This document shows positions 17,164-25,712 of a stretch of 64,000 nucleotides of DNA, in pieces. The notes under the pieces were generated by a model, which worked only from the letters and a program-made list of their open reading frames with translations, searched no databases and was not told the DNA's origin. A program made the position numbers and the translations under genes. Every line of letters begins with the position of its first letter. Positions within the stretch are counted from its first letter, which is position 1. Source of the stretch: Arthrobacter ipis (GTDB lineage Bacteria > Actinomycetota > Actinomycetes > Actinomycetales > Micrococcaceae); contig NZ_JAAOXD010000003.1 in assembly GCF_014694315.1 (NCBI RefSeq), positions 356,222 to 420,221 on the forward strand. The letters run 5' to 3'.

Positions 17164-17183
17164 CCTGCCCAGTTTAGAGGAAC

Positions 17184-17189
17184 TAAGGT
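17184..17189 (+). promoter_or_regulatory. Leaderless -10 box of thiE
   Basis: TAAGGT ends seven bases before the A of the thiE ATG, so transcription should start on the start codon. It overlaps the region holding the minus-strand promoter of the thiO riboswitch transcript. Confidence 0.55.
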
Positions 17190-17195
17190 GTTGCC

Positions 17196-17897
17196 ATGAC
17201 CGTGCACTCTGCCCACACCGCCGCCCGCCTGTACCTCTGCACCGACGCCCGCAAGGACCGCGGGGACTTTGCGGACTTCGTGGACGCGGCGTTCGCCGGC
17301 GGCGTGGACATCATCCAGCTGCGGGACAAGAGCATCGAGGCAGCCGAGGAACTCGAACTGCTGGAAGTAGTCCATGCCGCCGCCCGCAGGCACGGCCGGC
17401 TCTGGGCCGTGAATGACCGCGCCGACATCGCGTCCATCGCCGGCGCACCGGTATTCCACATCGGCCAGAAGGACCTGCCCCTGCGCGCCGCCCGGAAGCT
17501 GCTGCACGATTCAACGGTCATTGGGCTGTCCACCCACAGCACGGAACAGGTGGATGCCGCCATCGGCGCCGCCCACGGGCGCAGCGGCCTGGACTATTTC
17601 TGCGTGGGCCCGCTATGGGCCACCCCCACCAAGCCCGGGCGCGCCGCCGTCGGGCTCGACCTGGTGCGCTACGCGGCGGAGGCCGTCCGCACCGCAAACG
17701 AGGAACGGGTCGGCGGCCTGCTGCTGCCCTGGTTCGCGATTGGCGGGATCGACCGCACGAACGTGGAGCAGGTCCTGACGGCCGGAGCCAGCCGCATCGT
17801 CGTCGTGCGAGCGATCACCGAGGCGCCAGACCCGGCAGCAGCTGCGGCGGAACTGCTCGACGCCCTCGACGCAACGTCCCCGGCCGCCGTCTCTTAA
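17196..17897 (+). CDS. thiE: Thiamine-phosphate synthase
   Basis: Joins the thiazole phosphate and hydroxymethylpyrimidine diphosphate into thiamine phosphate. 233 residues of a TIM barrel: [69 protein letters not shown], and the phosphate-binding [16 protein letters not shown] and [32 protein letters not shown] 17196 coincides with the predicted transcription start, and no Shine-Dalgarno sequence is seen. Because the riboswitch is on the other strand, thiE itself is probably not under its direct control. Confidence 0.95.
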   Translation: MTVHSAHTAARLYLCTDARKDRGDFADFVDAAFAGGVDIIQLRDKSIEAAEELELLEVVHAAARRHGRLWAVNDRADIASIAGAPVFHIGQKDLPLRAARKLLHDSTVIGLSTHSTEQVDAAIGAAHGRSGLDYFCVGPLWATPTKPGRAAVGLDLVRYAAEAVRTANEERVGGLLLPWFAIGGIDRTNVEQVLTAGASRIVVVRAITEAPDPAAAAAELLDALDATSPAAVS

Positions 17898-17934
17898 TCG
17901 GAGCGGCCCGGCACGCGGGCGGAGAGTCCTGTAC

Positions 17935-18621
17935 CTACCCGCTCAGGCCCAGCTGGACCATCCGCCGGGAATGGTTCTCTGCGACTTCGGCGGTGATAGC
18001 CTGCACCAGCTCGCGGGCGGTGGCGTCCGTGGCCCCGGGTTCCGCCTCGACGAACAGCTCGCCCAGGAAGGCGTGGTCGTGGCCCACGCGCTGCGCCTGC
18101 GTGATCGCTTCGCCGAGGAGGCGGCGGCCCCACAGCGCCAGCCTGGACGCGAGCCGGGGGTCGTCCGCCAGCGCCCCGCTGAGCCGTTCCCGGAGCACGG
18201 CCGTGGCCTCTTCCGACGACTGGATCTGCTGGATGACATCCCGCGTTCCGGGATCCACAAACCGGGCCACCGCCCGGTAGAAATCCGCGGAAACTGTGTC
18301 CACCACATAGGCCTTCATCAGGGATTCGTACCAGTCCGCCGGGCGGGTCCGCTCGTGGAAGTGGTCCACGGCGGACTGGAACGGCAGCATCGCGTGTTCG
18401 ACGTCGACGCCCATCCCGGCGAGCTTCGCGCTCACCAGTTCGTAATGCTGGAATTCGATGACGGCGATCCTGCCAAGCACGGCGCGGTCGTGCAGCGTGG
18501 GTGAGTAGCGGGCGTCGGACGAGAGCCGTTCGAAAGCGGACAGTTCGCCGTACGCCATCACGCCGAACAGGTCCGCGACGAAGCGGTCGTAGCGAGCGGT
18601 GTCAGCGGAGGATGTGCCCAT
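17935..18621 (-). CDS. Ferritin-like fold protein (MiaE-like)
   Basis: 228 residues of an all-helical four-helix type protein with acidic/His residues spaced as in diiron carriers: VMAYGELSAFERLSSDAR, AVIEFQHYELVSAKL (E-x2-H) and a later IQSSEEA and RVGHDHAFLGELF. Proteins of this kind in actinobacteria are annotated as ferritin-like or tRNA-hydroxylase-like; the diiron site cannot be proven by eye. In mycobacteria a similar protein lies beside a DEAD-box helicase, as it does here apart from the ribonuclease in between. ATG 18621 falls exactly at the predicted transcription start. Confidence 0.8.
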   Translation of the reverse strand: MGTSSADTARYDRFVADLFGVMAYGELSAFERLSSDARYSPTLHDRAVLGRIAVIEFQHYELVSAKLAGMGVDVEHAMLPFQSAVDHFHERTRPADWYESLMKAYVVDTVSADFYRAVARFVDPGTRDVIQQIQSSEEATAVLRERLSGALADDPRLASRLALWGRRLLGEAITQAQRVGHDHAFLGELFVEAEPGATDATARELVQAITAEVAENHSRRMVQLGLSG

Positions 18622-18627
18622 AATCCA

Positions 18628-18655
18628 AGACTAACGGCGCAATTCGGGCTAACCT
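18628..18655. promoter_or_regulatory. Back-to-back leaderless promoters
   Basis: TAGTCT on the minus strand (18628-18633) ends seven bases before the ferritin-like ATG. TAACCT on the plus strand (18650-18655) ends eight bases before the ribonuclease GTG. Both lie in a 41-bp intergenic region, so each -35 region must overlap the opposite promoter. Confidence 0.6.
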
Positions 18656-18662
18656 GATTTTC

Positions 18663-20168
18663 GTGTCACATCATCGTCTGTCGCCCAGCGTCCACGAGCA
18701 GACCAACGCGCTCGAGGAGGCATTGAGCGCGCTGCGGACGGAGCTGGAGCTTCCGGGGGAATTCCCCGAGGATGTGCTCAAGGAAGCTGAAGCAGCCATT
18801 GCGGACCGGCAGTTTCCGGCCCTTGACCTGACCGGGGTGGACTTCCTGACCATCGATCCGCCGTCGTCCACCGACCTTGACCAGGCGCTCTTCATCGAAC
18901 GCCTCGGCGAGGGATACCGGATCCTCTATGCCATTGCAGACGTTCCGTCTTTCGTGCAGCCGGGCGGCGCGCTCGACGCCGAGACCCGCCGCCGGGGGCA
19001 GACTTTCTACGCCCCCGACGGCCGCATTCCGCTGCATCCGGAGGTGATCAGTGAGAACGCGGGCAGTCTTCTGGCTGGGCAGCTGTGCTCCGCTTTCGTC
19101 TGGGAATTCGAGCTCGACGCCGCCGCCGAGGTGGCGTCCGTGCTGGTGCGCCGGGCGATGGTTCGCAGCCGCGCCAAGCTTAACTACAAGGGGGTCCAGG
19201 CAGAACTGGATGCCGGCACGGCCCCTCCCATGTTGCAGCTCCTGCGCGAGGTCGGGCGCAAGCGGGTGGAGCTGGAGCGCGCCCACGGCGGGGCAAGCCT
19301 GAACATGCCGGAGCAGGAAATCGTTCAGCTTCCCGACGGCGGCTACCGGATCGTGGCGGTGCCCCAGCTTCCGGTGGAGGACTGGAACGCCCAGATCTCG
19401 CTCATGACCGGGATGGCCGCCGCTTCCCTGATGCTCAACGGCAAAGTGGGGATCCTGCGCACCATGCCGGCCCCGGATGAACGCTCGCTCAGCCACTTCA
19501 AGCGGCAGACCCACGCTCTGGGCAAACCGTGGGACGGGCAGGAAAGCTACGGCGAGTACCTGCGCACCCTCGACCCCACTGACCACCGGCAACTGGCAAT
19601 CCTCCATGCGGCCGGAATGCTCTTCCGCGGAGCGGGGTACACACACTTCGACGGAACCGTCCCGGAGGACGCGGTCCAGTCAGCCATCGGCACGGCCTAC
19701 GCCCACACCACCGCTCCGCTGCGGCGCCTCGTGGACAGGTTCGTCCTGGTCATTTGCGAGGCACTGAGCAACAACCGGCCCGTGCCGGCCTGGGCCCGGG
19801 CGGCGCTCCCCTCACTGCCCGAAATCATGGCGTACTCGGACCAACTGGCGGGAAGAATGGAACGGCTGGCCCTGGACACGGTGGAAGCGGCGCTGCTGAT
19901 CAACCACATCGGGCAGGAGTTCGATGCCGTGGTGATCTCCGGGTCAAAGCCGGCCAAGAACGGGAACGGCAACGGAAACGGAGCAGGCACCGGGAACGGA
20001 AACGGGAAAGGGACCAACGGATCCGGCCCGTCCGGTGTGGTCCAGATCGCCGAACCGGCGGTAACGGCCAGGTGTGCCGGCGAAATGGAGCCCGGCACGA
20101 GGGTCCGCGTCCGGCTCATCTCCTCCGACATCGCCACCCGCGAGATCCACCTCGAGCTCGTCGACTGA
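18663..20168 (+). CDS. RNB-domain 3'-5' exoribonuclease (RNase II/R family)
   Basis: 501 residues, GTG 18663. The RNB catalytic motif is DPPSSTDLDQAL: Asp65, Asp71 and Asp73 align with three of the four metal-binding Asp of E. coli RNase II, while the fourth is Gln74, a change common in the actinobacterial subgroup. The domain continues through YRILYAIADVPSFVQPGGALDAETRRRG, PLHPEVISENAGSLL, TAYAHTTAPLRRLVDRF. The cold-shock domains that normally precede RNB are missing. A 22-residue Asn/Gly linker (about 432-454) joins a short basic/S1-like end. Likely RNA turnover, perhaps with the helicase encoded next. Confidence 0.9.
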   Translation: MSHHRLSPSVHEQTNALEEALSALRTELELPGEFPEDVLKEAEAAIADRQFPALDLTGVDFLTIDPPSSTDLDQALFIERLGEGYRILYAIADVPSFVQPGGALDAETRRRGQTFYAPDGRIPLHPEVISENAGSLLAGQLCSAFVWEFELDAAAEVASVLVRRAMVRSRAKLNYKGVQAELDAGTAPPMLQLLREVGRKRVELERAHGGASLNMPEQEIVQLPDGGYRIVAVPQLPVEDWNAQISLMTGMAAASLMLNGKVGILRTMPAPDERSLSHFKRQTHALGKPWDGQESYGEYLRTLDPTDHRQLAILHAAGMLFRGAGYTHFDGTVPEDAVQSAIGTAYAHTTAPLRRLVDRFVLVICEALSNNRPVPAWARAALPSLPEIMAYSDQLAGRMERLALDTVEAALLINHIGQEFDAVVISGSKPAKNGNGNGNGAGTGNGNGKGTNGSGPSGVVQIAEPAVTARCAGEMEPGTRVRVRLISSDIATREIHLELVD

Positions 20169-20471
20169 TCCGCTCCCGCGGCCGCACCTGTCCCCCGCGG
20201 CGGCCCGAGTCAAGGAAAACACGGGTTTGCCAGTAGACTGGCTAGGTAGTAATGGATGCCCGGTCGTTGATTTCCGTAAATTTGAATTCAACAAGCCCGC
20301 CCCTACGCGATCTTGAGTAACACCCGCCGGTCCCCAGTGCCGGCAACTAGATAGCCCGCGATCGGCTTCCACTGGAATTGCTTGCGCGCCTGAGCGTGCT
20401 CCGGAACGGCCCCCGCGGCCGGCCCGTTGAGCAGGCGGCGCCAATGCCCAAATGAATAAGGAAACTCCCCT
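20169..20471 (+). promoter_or_regulatory. Intergenic region with long leader of the helicase gene
   Basis: 303 bases with no gene. TTGCCA (about 20228-20233) followed after 17 bases by TAATGG is a plausible promoter, which would give a leader of about 210 bases before the helicase GTG. The leader contains GC-rich self-complementary stretches (for example the GCGGCCGGC region near 20416) but I recognise no known riboswitch. Long leaders are typical of cold-regulated DEAD-box genes. Confidence 0.5.
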
Positions 20472-22148
20472 GTGAGTGAATTGCATACCCACCAGCTTCT
20501 TTCCGACGATACCGGCACCGAGACCATCGAGCCGGAAGAAACCATCATCTCGGATGAGAAGCCGCACGAAATAGCCGAAAAGTCGTTTGCGGACCTCGAC
20601 GTCCGCGCCGACATCGTCGAATCCCTTGCCGACGCCGGCATCACGCACCCCTTCCCCATCCAGGCCATGACGCTGCCGGTGGCGCTGTCCGGCCACGACA
20701 TCATTGGCCAGGCCAAGACCGGCACGGGCAAGACCCTCGGCTTCGGCATTCCTGCGCTGCAGCGCGTGGTGGGCCGCGACGACGCCGGCTTCGACAAGCT
20801 GCCCGCACCCGGTGCACCGCAGGCCATGGTGATCGTTCCCACGCGTGAGCTCGCAGTGCAGGTTGCCAACGACCTGCAGACGGCATCCCGCAAGCGAAAC
20901 GCCCGGATCGCCACGATCTACGGCGGACGCGCCTACGAGCCGCAGATCGACGCGCTGCAGAAGGGCGTCGAGGTGGTAGTCGGCACGCCCGGCCGCCTGA
21001 TCGACCTCTACAAGCAGAAGCACCTGGTCCTGAAGAACGTCAAGATCGTCGTGCTGGACGAAGCTGACGAGATGCTGGACCTCGGCTTCCTGCCCGACGT
21101 CGAGACCCTGATCGCCGGCACCCCGCCGGTTCGCCAGACGCTCCTGTTCTCGGCCACGATGCCGGGCCCGGTCATTGCCATGGCCCGCCGGTACATGACG
21201 CAGCCCACCCACATCCGCGCCGCGGATCCGGACGACGAGGGCCTGACCAAGCGCGACATCCGTCAGCTCATCTACCGCGCCCACAGCATGGATAAGACCG
21301 AGGTGGTCGCCCGTATCCTGCAGGCCCGCGGCCGCGGCCGCACCATCATCTTCACCAAGACCAAGCGCACCGCCGCAAAGGTAGCCGAGGAACTCGTGGA
21401 CCGCGGGTTCGCCGCCGCCGCCATCCACGGCGACCTGGGCCAGGGAGCCCGCGAGCAGGCGCTCCGGGCCTTCCGCAACAACAAGGTGGACGTCCTGGTG
21501 GCCACCGACGTCGCAGCCCGCGGCATCGACGTCGACGACGTCACGCACGTCATCAACTACCAGTGCGTCGAGGACGAGAAGATCTACCTGCACCGCGTGG
21601 GCCGCACCGGCCGCGCCGGCAACAAGGGCACCGCCGTCACGTTCGTGGACTGGGACGACATGCCGCGCTGGGGCCTCATCAACAAGGCTCTGGGGCTGAG
21701 CGTTCCCGAGCCCGTCGAAACCTACTCCTCCTCAGCCCACCTGTACGAGGACTTGGACATCCCCGAGGGCACCAAGGGCCGGCTCCCGCGCAGCAAGCGC
21801 ACCCTCGCCGGCGTCGACGCCGAGGTCCTGGAGGACCTGGGCGAGACCGGCAAGAAGAACAGCCGCTCCGCCGGCCGCGATTCCGGCCGCTCCGGCAGCA
21901 GGGAAGACAGCCGCCGCGGCGGTGACGCGGGCAAGCGTTCGGGCGAGCGCCGCCGTCGTTCTTCAGAATCAGCGGCAGATGCCGGGACCGGCCCCGCCGC
22001 CGCTTCCGCTGCGACTGCGACTGTTGAAGGCGAGCAGCCGGCGCGCCCGCGCCGCAACCGCACCCGCACGCGCCGCCGCAACGGCGAAGTGGTCTCTGGC
22101 GGCGAATCCGCCGCAGCCGGCTCGCAGGCCGGCACCGAGGCCCCATAG
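20472..22148 (+). CDS. DEAD-box ATP-dependent RNA helicase
   Basis: 558 residues from GTG 20472. All superfamily 2 motifs appear in order: Q motif (GITHPFPIQAMTLPVAL), AKTGTGKT (motif I), PTRELAVQV, TPGRLIDLY, DEAD in VVLDEADEMLDLGF, SAT, then TIIFTKTKRTAAKVAEEL, VLVATDVAARGIDVDDVTHVINY and HRVGRTGRAG. An Arg/Ser/Glu-rich low-complexity tail from about 440 (KKNSRSAGRDSGRSGSREDSRRGG onward) is typical of RhlE-type RNA-binding ends. Likely role: RNA unwinding in turnover or ribosome assembly, with the ribonuclease upstream. Confidence 0.95.
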   Translation: MSELHTHQLLSDDTGTETIEPEETIISDEKPHEIAEKSFADLDVRADIVESLADAGITHPFPIQAMTLPVALSGHDIIGQAKTGTGKTLGFGIPALQRVVGRDDAGFDKLPAPGAPQAMVIVPTRELAVQVANDLQTASRKRNARIATIYGGRAYEPQIDALQKGVEVVVGTPGRLIDLYKQKHLVLKNVKIVVLDEADEMLDLGFLPDVETLIAGTPPVRQTLLFSATMPGPVIAMARRYMTQPTHIRAADPDDEGLTKRDIRQLIYRAHSMDKTEVVARILQARGRGRTIIFTKTKRTAAKVAEELVDRGFAAAAIHGDLGQGAREQALRAFRNNKVDVLVATDVAARGIDVDDVTHVINYQCVEDEKIYLHRVGRTGRAGNKGTAVTFVDWDDMPRWGLINKALGLSVPEPVETYSSSAHLYEDLDIPEGTKGRLPRSKRTLAGVDAEVLEDLGETGKKNSRSAGRDSGRSGSREDSRRGGDAGKRSGERRRRSSESAADAGTGPAAASAATATVEGEQPARPRRNRTRTRRRNGEVVSGGESAAAGSQAGTEAP

Positions 22149-22153
22149 CCTCA

Positions 22154-23026
22154 ATGACTGAAACTGTCTGGGCGCCGGACGGCAGCAACCTGGTGGTGCA
22201 CGCGGATAACGCGGACTTCCTCCCTACGCTGCCGGACGGCGCCTTCACACTCATTTACGTGGACCCGCCCTTTAACACCGGCCGGGCCCAGCAGCGCCAG
22301 GAAACAAGGATGGTGCTCAACGCCGACGGCGACGGCGACCGGGTGGGCTTCAAGGGCCGCTCCTATGACACGATCAAGGGCGCCCTGCACCGCTACGACG
22401 ACGCTTTCAGCGACTACTGGTCCTTCCTCGAGCCGCGCCTGGTGGAGGCCTGGCGGCTCCTGGCCGACGACGGCACCCTGTACCTGCACCTTGACTACCG
22501 CGAGGTGCACTACGCCAAGGTGATGCTGGACGCCATCTTTGGGCGTGAATGCTTCCTCAACGAGATCATCTGGGCGTACGACTATGGGGCCCGCGCGAAA
22601 TACCGCTGGCCCACCAAGCACGACAACATTCTCGTCTACGTCAAAAACCCGGCCAAGTACCACTTCGACAGCGCCGAGGTGGACCGGGAGCCCTACATGG
22701 CTCCCGGGCTCGTGACTCCGGCCAAGCGTGAACTGGGCAAACTGCCCACGGACGTCTGGTGGCACACCATCGTCTCCCCCACGGGCAAGGAAAAGACCGG
22801 GTATCCCACGCAGAAACCCGAGGGCCTGGTGCGCCGCGTGGTGGCCGCGTCCAGCCGCCCGGGTGACTGGTGCCTCGATTTCTTCGCCGGTTCCGGCACA
22901 CTCGGCGCCGTTGCGGCCAAGATGGGGCGCAGGTTCGTCTGCGTGGACCAGAACCAGCCTGCCATCGACGTCATGGCCAAGCGGCTCGGGGCGCACGCCG
23001 AGATCGCCTCCTACCCGCCCGTTTAG
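22154..23026 (+). CDS. Orphan site-specific DNA methyltransferase, beta class
   Basis: 290 residues. The catalytic motif DPPF (residues 37-40, IYVDPPFNTGRAQ) precedes the AdoMet-binding FAGSGTL (residues 244-250), the motif order of beta-class N6-adenine/N4-cytosine methyltransferases. Between them lie LVEAWRLLADDGTLYLHLDYREVHYAKVMLD, EIIWAYDYGARAKYRWPTKHDNILVYVK and GYPTQKPEGLVRRVV, a full-length enzyme with a short recognition region. ATG lies only 5 bp after the helicase stop. No restriction endonuclease, specificity subunit or mobility gene is nearby, so it is probably a solitary or regulatory methylase. Confidence 0.9.
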   Translation: MTETVWAPDGSNLVVHADNADFLPTLPDGAFTLIYVDPPFNTGRAQQRQETRMVLNADGDGDRVGFKGRSYDTIKGALHRYDDAFSDYWSFLEPRLVEAWRLLADDGTLYLHLDYREVHYAKVMLDAIFGRECFLNEIIWAYDYGARAKYRWPTKHDNILVYVKNPAKYHFDSAEVDREPYMAPGLVTPAKRELGKLPTDVWWHTIVSPTGKEKTGYPTQKPEGLVRRVVAASSRPGDWCLDFFAGSGTLGAVAAKMGRRFVCVDQNQPAIDVMAKRLGAHAEIASYPPV

Positions 23027-23033
23027 ATACCGG

Positions 23034-23099
23034 CCCAAGTGGGTAGCAGCTCAGCGCGTTCCCAGCGCTGGGAACGCCCTGAAGTGCTACTTACTTGGG
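23034..23099. repeat. 66-bp near-perfect palindrome between convergent genes
   Basis: Centre at 23066/23067. The inner 22 bases (23056-23077) are a perfect no-spacer palindrome beginning GCGTTCCCAGC, and the arms extend with few mismatches through GTAGCA/TGCTAC to CCCAAGT/ACTTGGG at the ends. It fills exactly the space between the methyltransferase and PHP stop codons and can act as a terminator on both strands. A shorter relative lies at 40871-40907. Confidence 0.9.
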
Positions 23100-23945
23100 T
23101 TAGCGGACGACGGCGGTGCCCGTGCCCAGCTCCTCGATCCGGTCGAGGACGTCCGGGGCGGTCAGGTTCTCGCCCAGCCTGTTCGGCTTGCCGAGGCCGT
23201 GATAGTCCGAGGATCCGGTCACCACCAGACCGTGCTGGGCGGCCAGCTTCCGAAGGAACTCCCGGCCCTCCTCGGGGTTGTCCCGGTGGTTGACCTCCAG
23301 GCCGGCCAGGCCGGCGTCGATCATGTCGTGGTACGTGCTTTCGCCCACCACCCGCCCGCGTGCGGAGGCGACAGGGTGGGCAAAGACGGGAACGCCGCCG
23401 GCGTCGCGGACCAGTTCGACGGCGAGGGCCGGCTCCGGCGCGTAGTGCTGCACAAAATAGCGCGAATGGGAGGTAAGGATCGAGGTGAAGGCCTCGGAAC
23501 GGTCCGCGACCACTCCCGCCGCCACCAGGGCGTCGGCGATGTGCGGGCGTCCCAGCGTGGCCCCCGGCGCTACATGGTGGATCACGTCGTCCCAGGTCAG
23601 GGGGTAGTCCTCGGCGAGCAGCGTGACCATGCGTTCGGCCCGGGTCAGGCGGGCGTCCCTGGCCTTCGTGATTTCCTCGAGCAGGCCCGGGTGCGCGGGG
23701 TCGTGGAGGTAGCTCAGGAGGTGGACGCTGATCCCCTTCTCCGTCCGGCAGGAAATCTCCATGCCGGGCACCAGTGCCACGCCGTTGTCAATCGCCGCCC
23801 GCGACGCTTCCGCCCAGCCGTCCGTCGAGTCGTGGTCCGTCAGCGCTATGATGTTCAGCCCTGCCGCCGCCGCGGCCGCCATGACCTCCGCCGGTGACTC
23901 CGTGCCGTCGGAAATGTTCGAGTGGGCGTGCAGATCTATCCTCAC
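23100..23945 (-). CDS. PHP-domain phosphoesterase
   Basis: 281 residues. PHP metal-binding motifs are clear: RIDLHAHSNISDGTESP, ALTDHDSTDGW, VPGMEISC, GVPVFAHPVAS and VVTGSSDYHG, matching the TrpH/YciV-type group whose members hydrolyse phosphomonoesters such as 3',5'-nucleoside bisphosphates or RNA ends. GTG 23945 is chosen because TAGGCT ends seven bases upstream, making it leaderless, and because the motif RIDLHAHS must be at the N-terminus. Convergent with the methyltransferase. Confidence 0.9.
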   Translation of the reverse strand: MRIDLHAHSNISDGTESPAEVMAAAAAAGLNIIALTDHDSTDGWAEASRAAIDNGVALVPGMEISCRTEKGISVHLLSYLHDPAHPGLLEEITKARDARLTRAERMVTLLAEDYPLTWDDVIHHVAPGATLGRPHIADALVAAGVVADRSEAFTSILTSHSRYFVQHYAPEPALAVELVRDAGGVPVFAHPVASARGRVVGESTYHDMIDAGLAGLEVNHRDNPEEGREFLRKLAAQHGLVVTGSSDYHGLGKPNRLGENLTAPDVLDRIEELGTGTAVVR

Positions 23946-23951
23946 CAGCCC

Positions 23952-23957
23952 AGCCTA
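23952..23957 (-). promoter_or_regulatory. Leaderless -10 box of the PHP gene
   Basis: TAGGCT on the minus strand; its last T is at -7 relative to the GTG start. Confidence 0.55.
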
Positions 23958-24050
23958 GTAGATGGGGCGCCGCTGTGGCCGGGATGGGCGTGATTCTCCC
24001 TCCCGCGCCGGTGTTGGCCTAAGCCGCTCGGCTGGTGAGACTATTGGACG

Positions 24051-25640
24051 GTGAACGATGCAGACAACACCCACAATGGTGAAAACACAGGTTCCCAGCC
24101 CCTGGAAGAGCGCGTCAACAACCGCTCCCAGCGGCCCAGTTCCGCCGCTTTTAAGGCCTTCATGGCCAGCAACTGGGCGCCCGCGCCGCAGGTGACCCCT
24201 GAACGGGACGCCGTCGCCAGCCACGCCGCGAGGAGGCGCCGTGCCATCTCCGACCAGTTCAAGGGTGAACGCCTGGTGCTTCCGGCCGGGCCCCTGAAGG
24301 TGCGCTCCAACGACTGCGACTACCGTTTCCGGCCGCACTCGGGCTTCGCCCACCTCACCGGCCTCGGCCTGGACCATGAGCCCGACGCCGTGCTCATCTT
24401 CGAACCAGTAGGGGAAGGAAAGGGCGACGACGGCGGCAACCACCGCGCCACGCTTTACTTCCGGCCGCTGGCCGGGCGGGACACCGAACAGTTCTACGCC
24501 GACTCGCGGTCGGGCGAGTTCTGGATTGGGCCGCGGCCCACGCTGGCCGAATTTGAGGCCCGGCTCGGAATCCCCACTGCCCACATCGACGAACTCGAGA
24601 TGGCCGTCACCAAGAACGTCGGCGCCCCCGAAATCGGCGGCATCTCCGTCCGTCTGGTGCGCAAGGTGGACGAAAACATCGACGCGCTCGTGGACACCGC
24701 CCGCTACAACACCGCCAAGGATCCGGACAACCTGGACCTTGGCGTGCTGGACGCCCTCGACGAGAAGCTGTCCGAGGCACTCTCCGAGCTGCGGCTGACC
24801 AAGGACGAGTGGGAAATCGAGCAGATGAAGACCGCGGTGGCCGCCACCGTGGAAGGCTTCACCGAAGTGGTCAAGGCCCTGCCCCGCGCCCTGACGCACT
24901 TCCGTGGCGAACGCGTGGTGGAAGGCGCCTTCTTTGCCCGCGCCCGCGAGGTGGGCAACGAACTCGGCTACGACACCATCGCCGCCGCCGGCAACAACGC
25001 CACCGTGCTCCACTGGACCCGCAACACGGGCAAGGTCAACGCCGGGGAGCTCCTCCTGCTGGACGCCGGCGTCGAGGCCGATTCGCTCTACACCGCGGAC
25101 ATCACCCGCACACTTCCGGCCAACGGCACGTTCTCTGACGTGCAGCGCAAAATCTACGAAGCGGTCCTGGACGCGGCCGACGCCGGCTTCGCGGCCGCCC
25201 GGATCGGCGTGAAGTTCCGCGACATCCACACCGCCGCCACCACCGTCCTCGCGGAGCGGCTTGCGGAATGGGGCCTGCTCCCCGTCTCCGTCGAGGAGGC
25301 CCTCGGCGAGGACGGCCAGCAGCACCGGCGCTGGATGCCGCACGGCACCAGCCACCACCTCGGCCTCGACGTCCACGACTGCGCCCAGGCCAAGCGGGAA
25401 CTCTACCTGGACGGCGTGCTGCGGGAAGGAATGGTCTTCACCATCGAACCGGGCCTGTACTTCAAGCAGGAAGACCTCGCCATTCCCGAGGAGTACCGCG
25501 GCATTGGCGTGCGCATCGAGGACGACATCCTGATGACGGCTGAGGGCCCCGTGAATCTCAGCGCGGCGCTCCCCCGCACAGCGGACGACGTCGAGGCCTG
25601 GATGGCAGGCATCTACCAGGAGATCGACGCCAAGGCTTAA
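24051..25640 (+). CDS. pepP: Xaa-Pro aminopeptidase (aminopeptidase P)
   Basis: 529 residues from GTG 24051. Removes N-terminal residues ahead of proline. The N-terminal AMP_N domain is present (FKAFMASNW, RFRPHSGFAHLTGL), then a M24 pita-bread domain with the dinuclear metal ligands in LLLDAGVEADSLYTADITRTLPANG, HGTSHHLGLDVHD, FTIEPGLYF and GIGVRIEDDILMT. The first 40 residues are polar and probably disordered. A GACTAT box seven bases upstream may give a leaderless start. The strong hairpin at 25680-25708 ends the transcript. Confidence 0.94.
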   Translation: MNDADNTHNGENTGSQPLEERVNNRSQRPSSAAFKAFMASNWAPAPQVTPERDAVASHAARRRRAISDQFKGERLVLPAGPLKVRSNDCDYRFRPHSGFAHLTGLGLDHEPDAVLIFEPVGEGKGDDGGNHRATLYFRPLAGRDTEQFYADSRSGEFWIGPRPTLAEFEARLGIPTAHIDELEMAVTKNVGAPEIGGISVRLVRKVDENIDALVDTARYNTAKDPDNLDLGVLDALDEKLSEALSELRLTKDEWEIEQMKTAVAATVEGFTEVVKALPRALTHFRGERVVEGAFFARAREVGNELGYDTIAAAGNNATVLHWTRNTGKVNAGELLLLDAGVEADSLYTADITRTLPANGTFSDVQRKIYEAVLDAADAGFAAARIGVKFRDIHTAATTVLAERLAEWGLLPVSVEEALGEDGQQHRRWMPHGTSHHLGLDVHDCAQAKRELYLDGVLREGMVFTIEPGLYFKQEDLAIPEEYRGIGVRIEDDILMTAEGPVNLSAALPRTADDVEAWMAGIYQEIDAKA

Positions 25641-25679
25641 GGGTTCGGTTCCAGGCAACCGGCGCACGATGCAAAAAGA

Positions 25680-25708
25680 GACGGCCACCGGATGATCCGG
25701 TGGCCGTC
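25680..25708. terminator. Bidirectional terminator after pepP
   Basis: Perfect 14-bp stem GACGGCCACCGGAT/ATCCGGTGGCCGTC with a single-base centre, preceded by AAAAAGA and followed by CCTTTT. It serves pepP and the convergent stress-protein gene. Confidence 0.85.
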
Positions 25709-25712
25709 CCTT

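Noticed and set aside
24001..24050. GACTAT upstream of pepP as another leaderless promoter
   Set aside because: Spacing fits, but the hexamer lacks the leading TA; kept only as a note on pepP.
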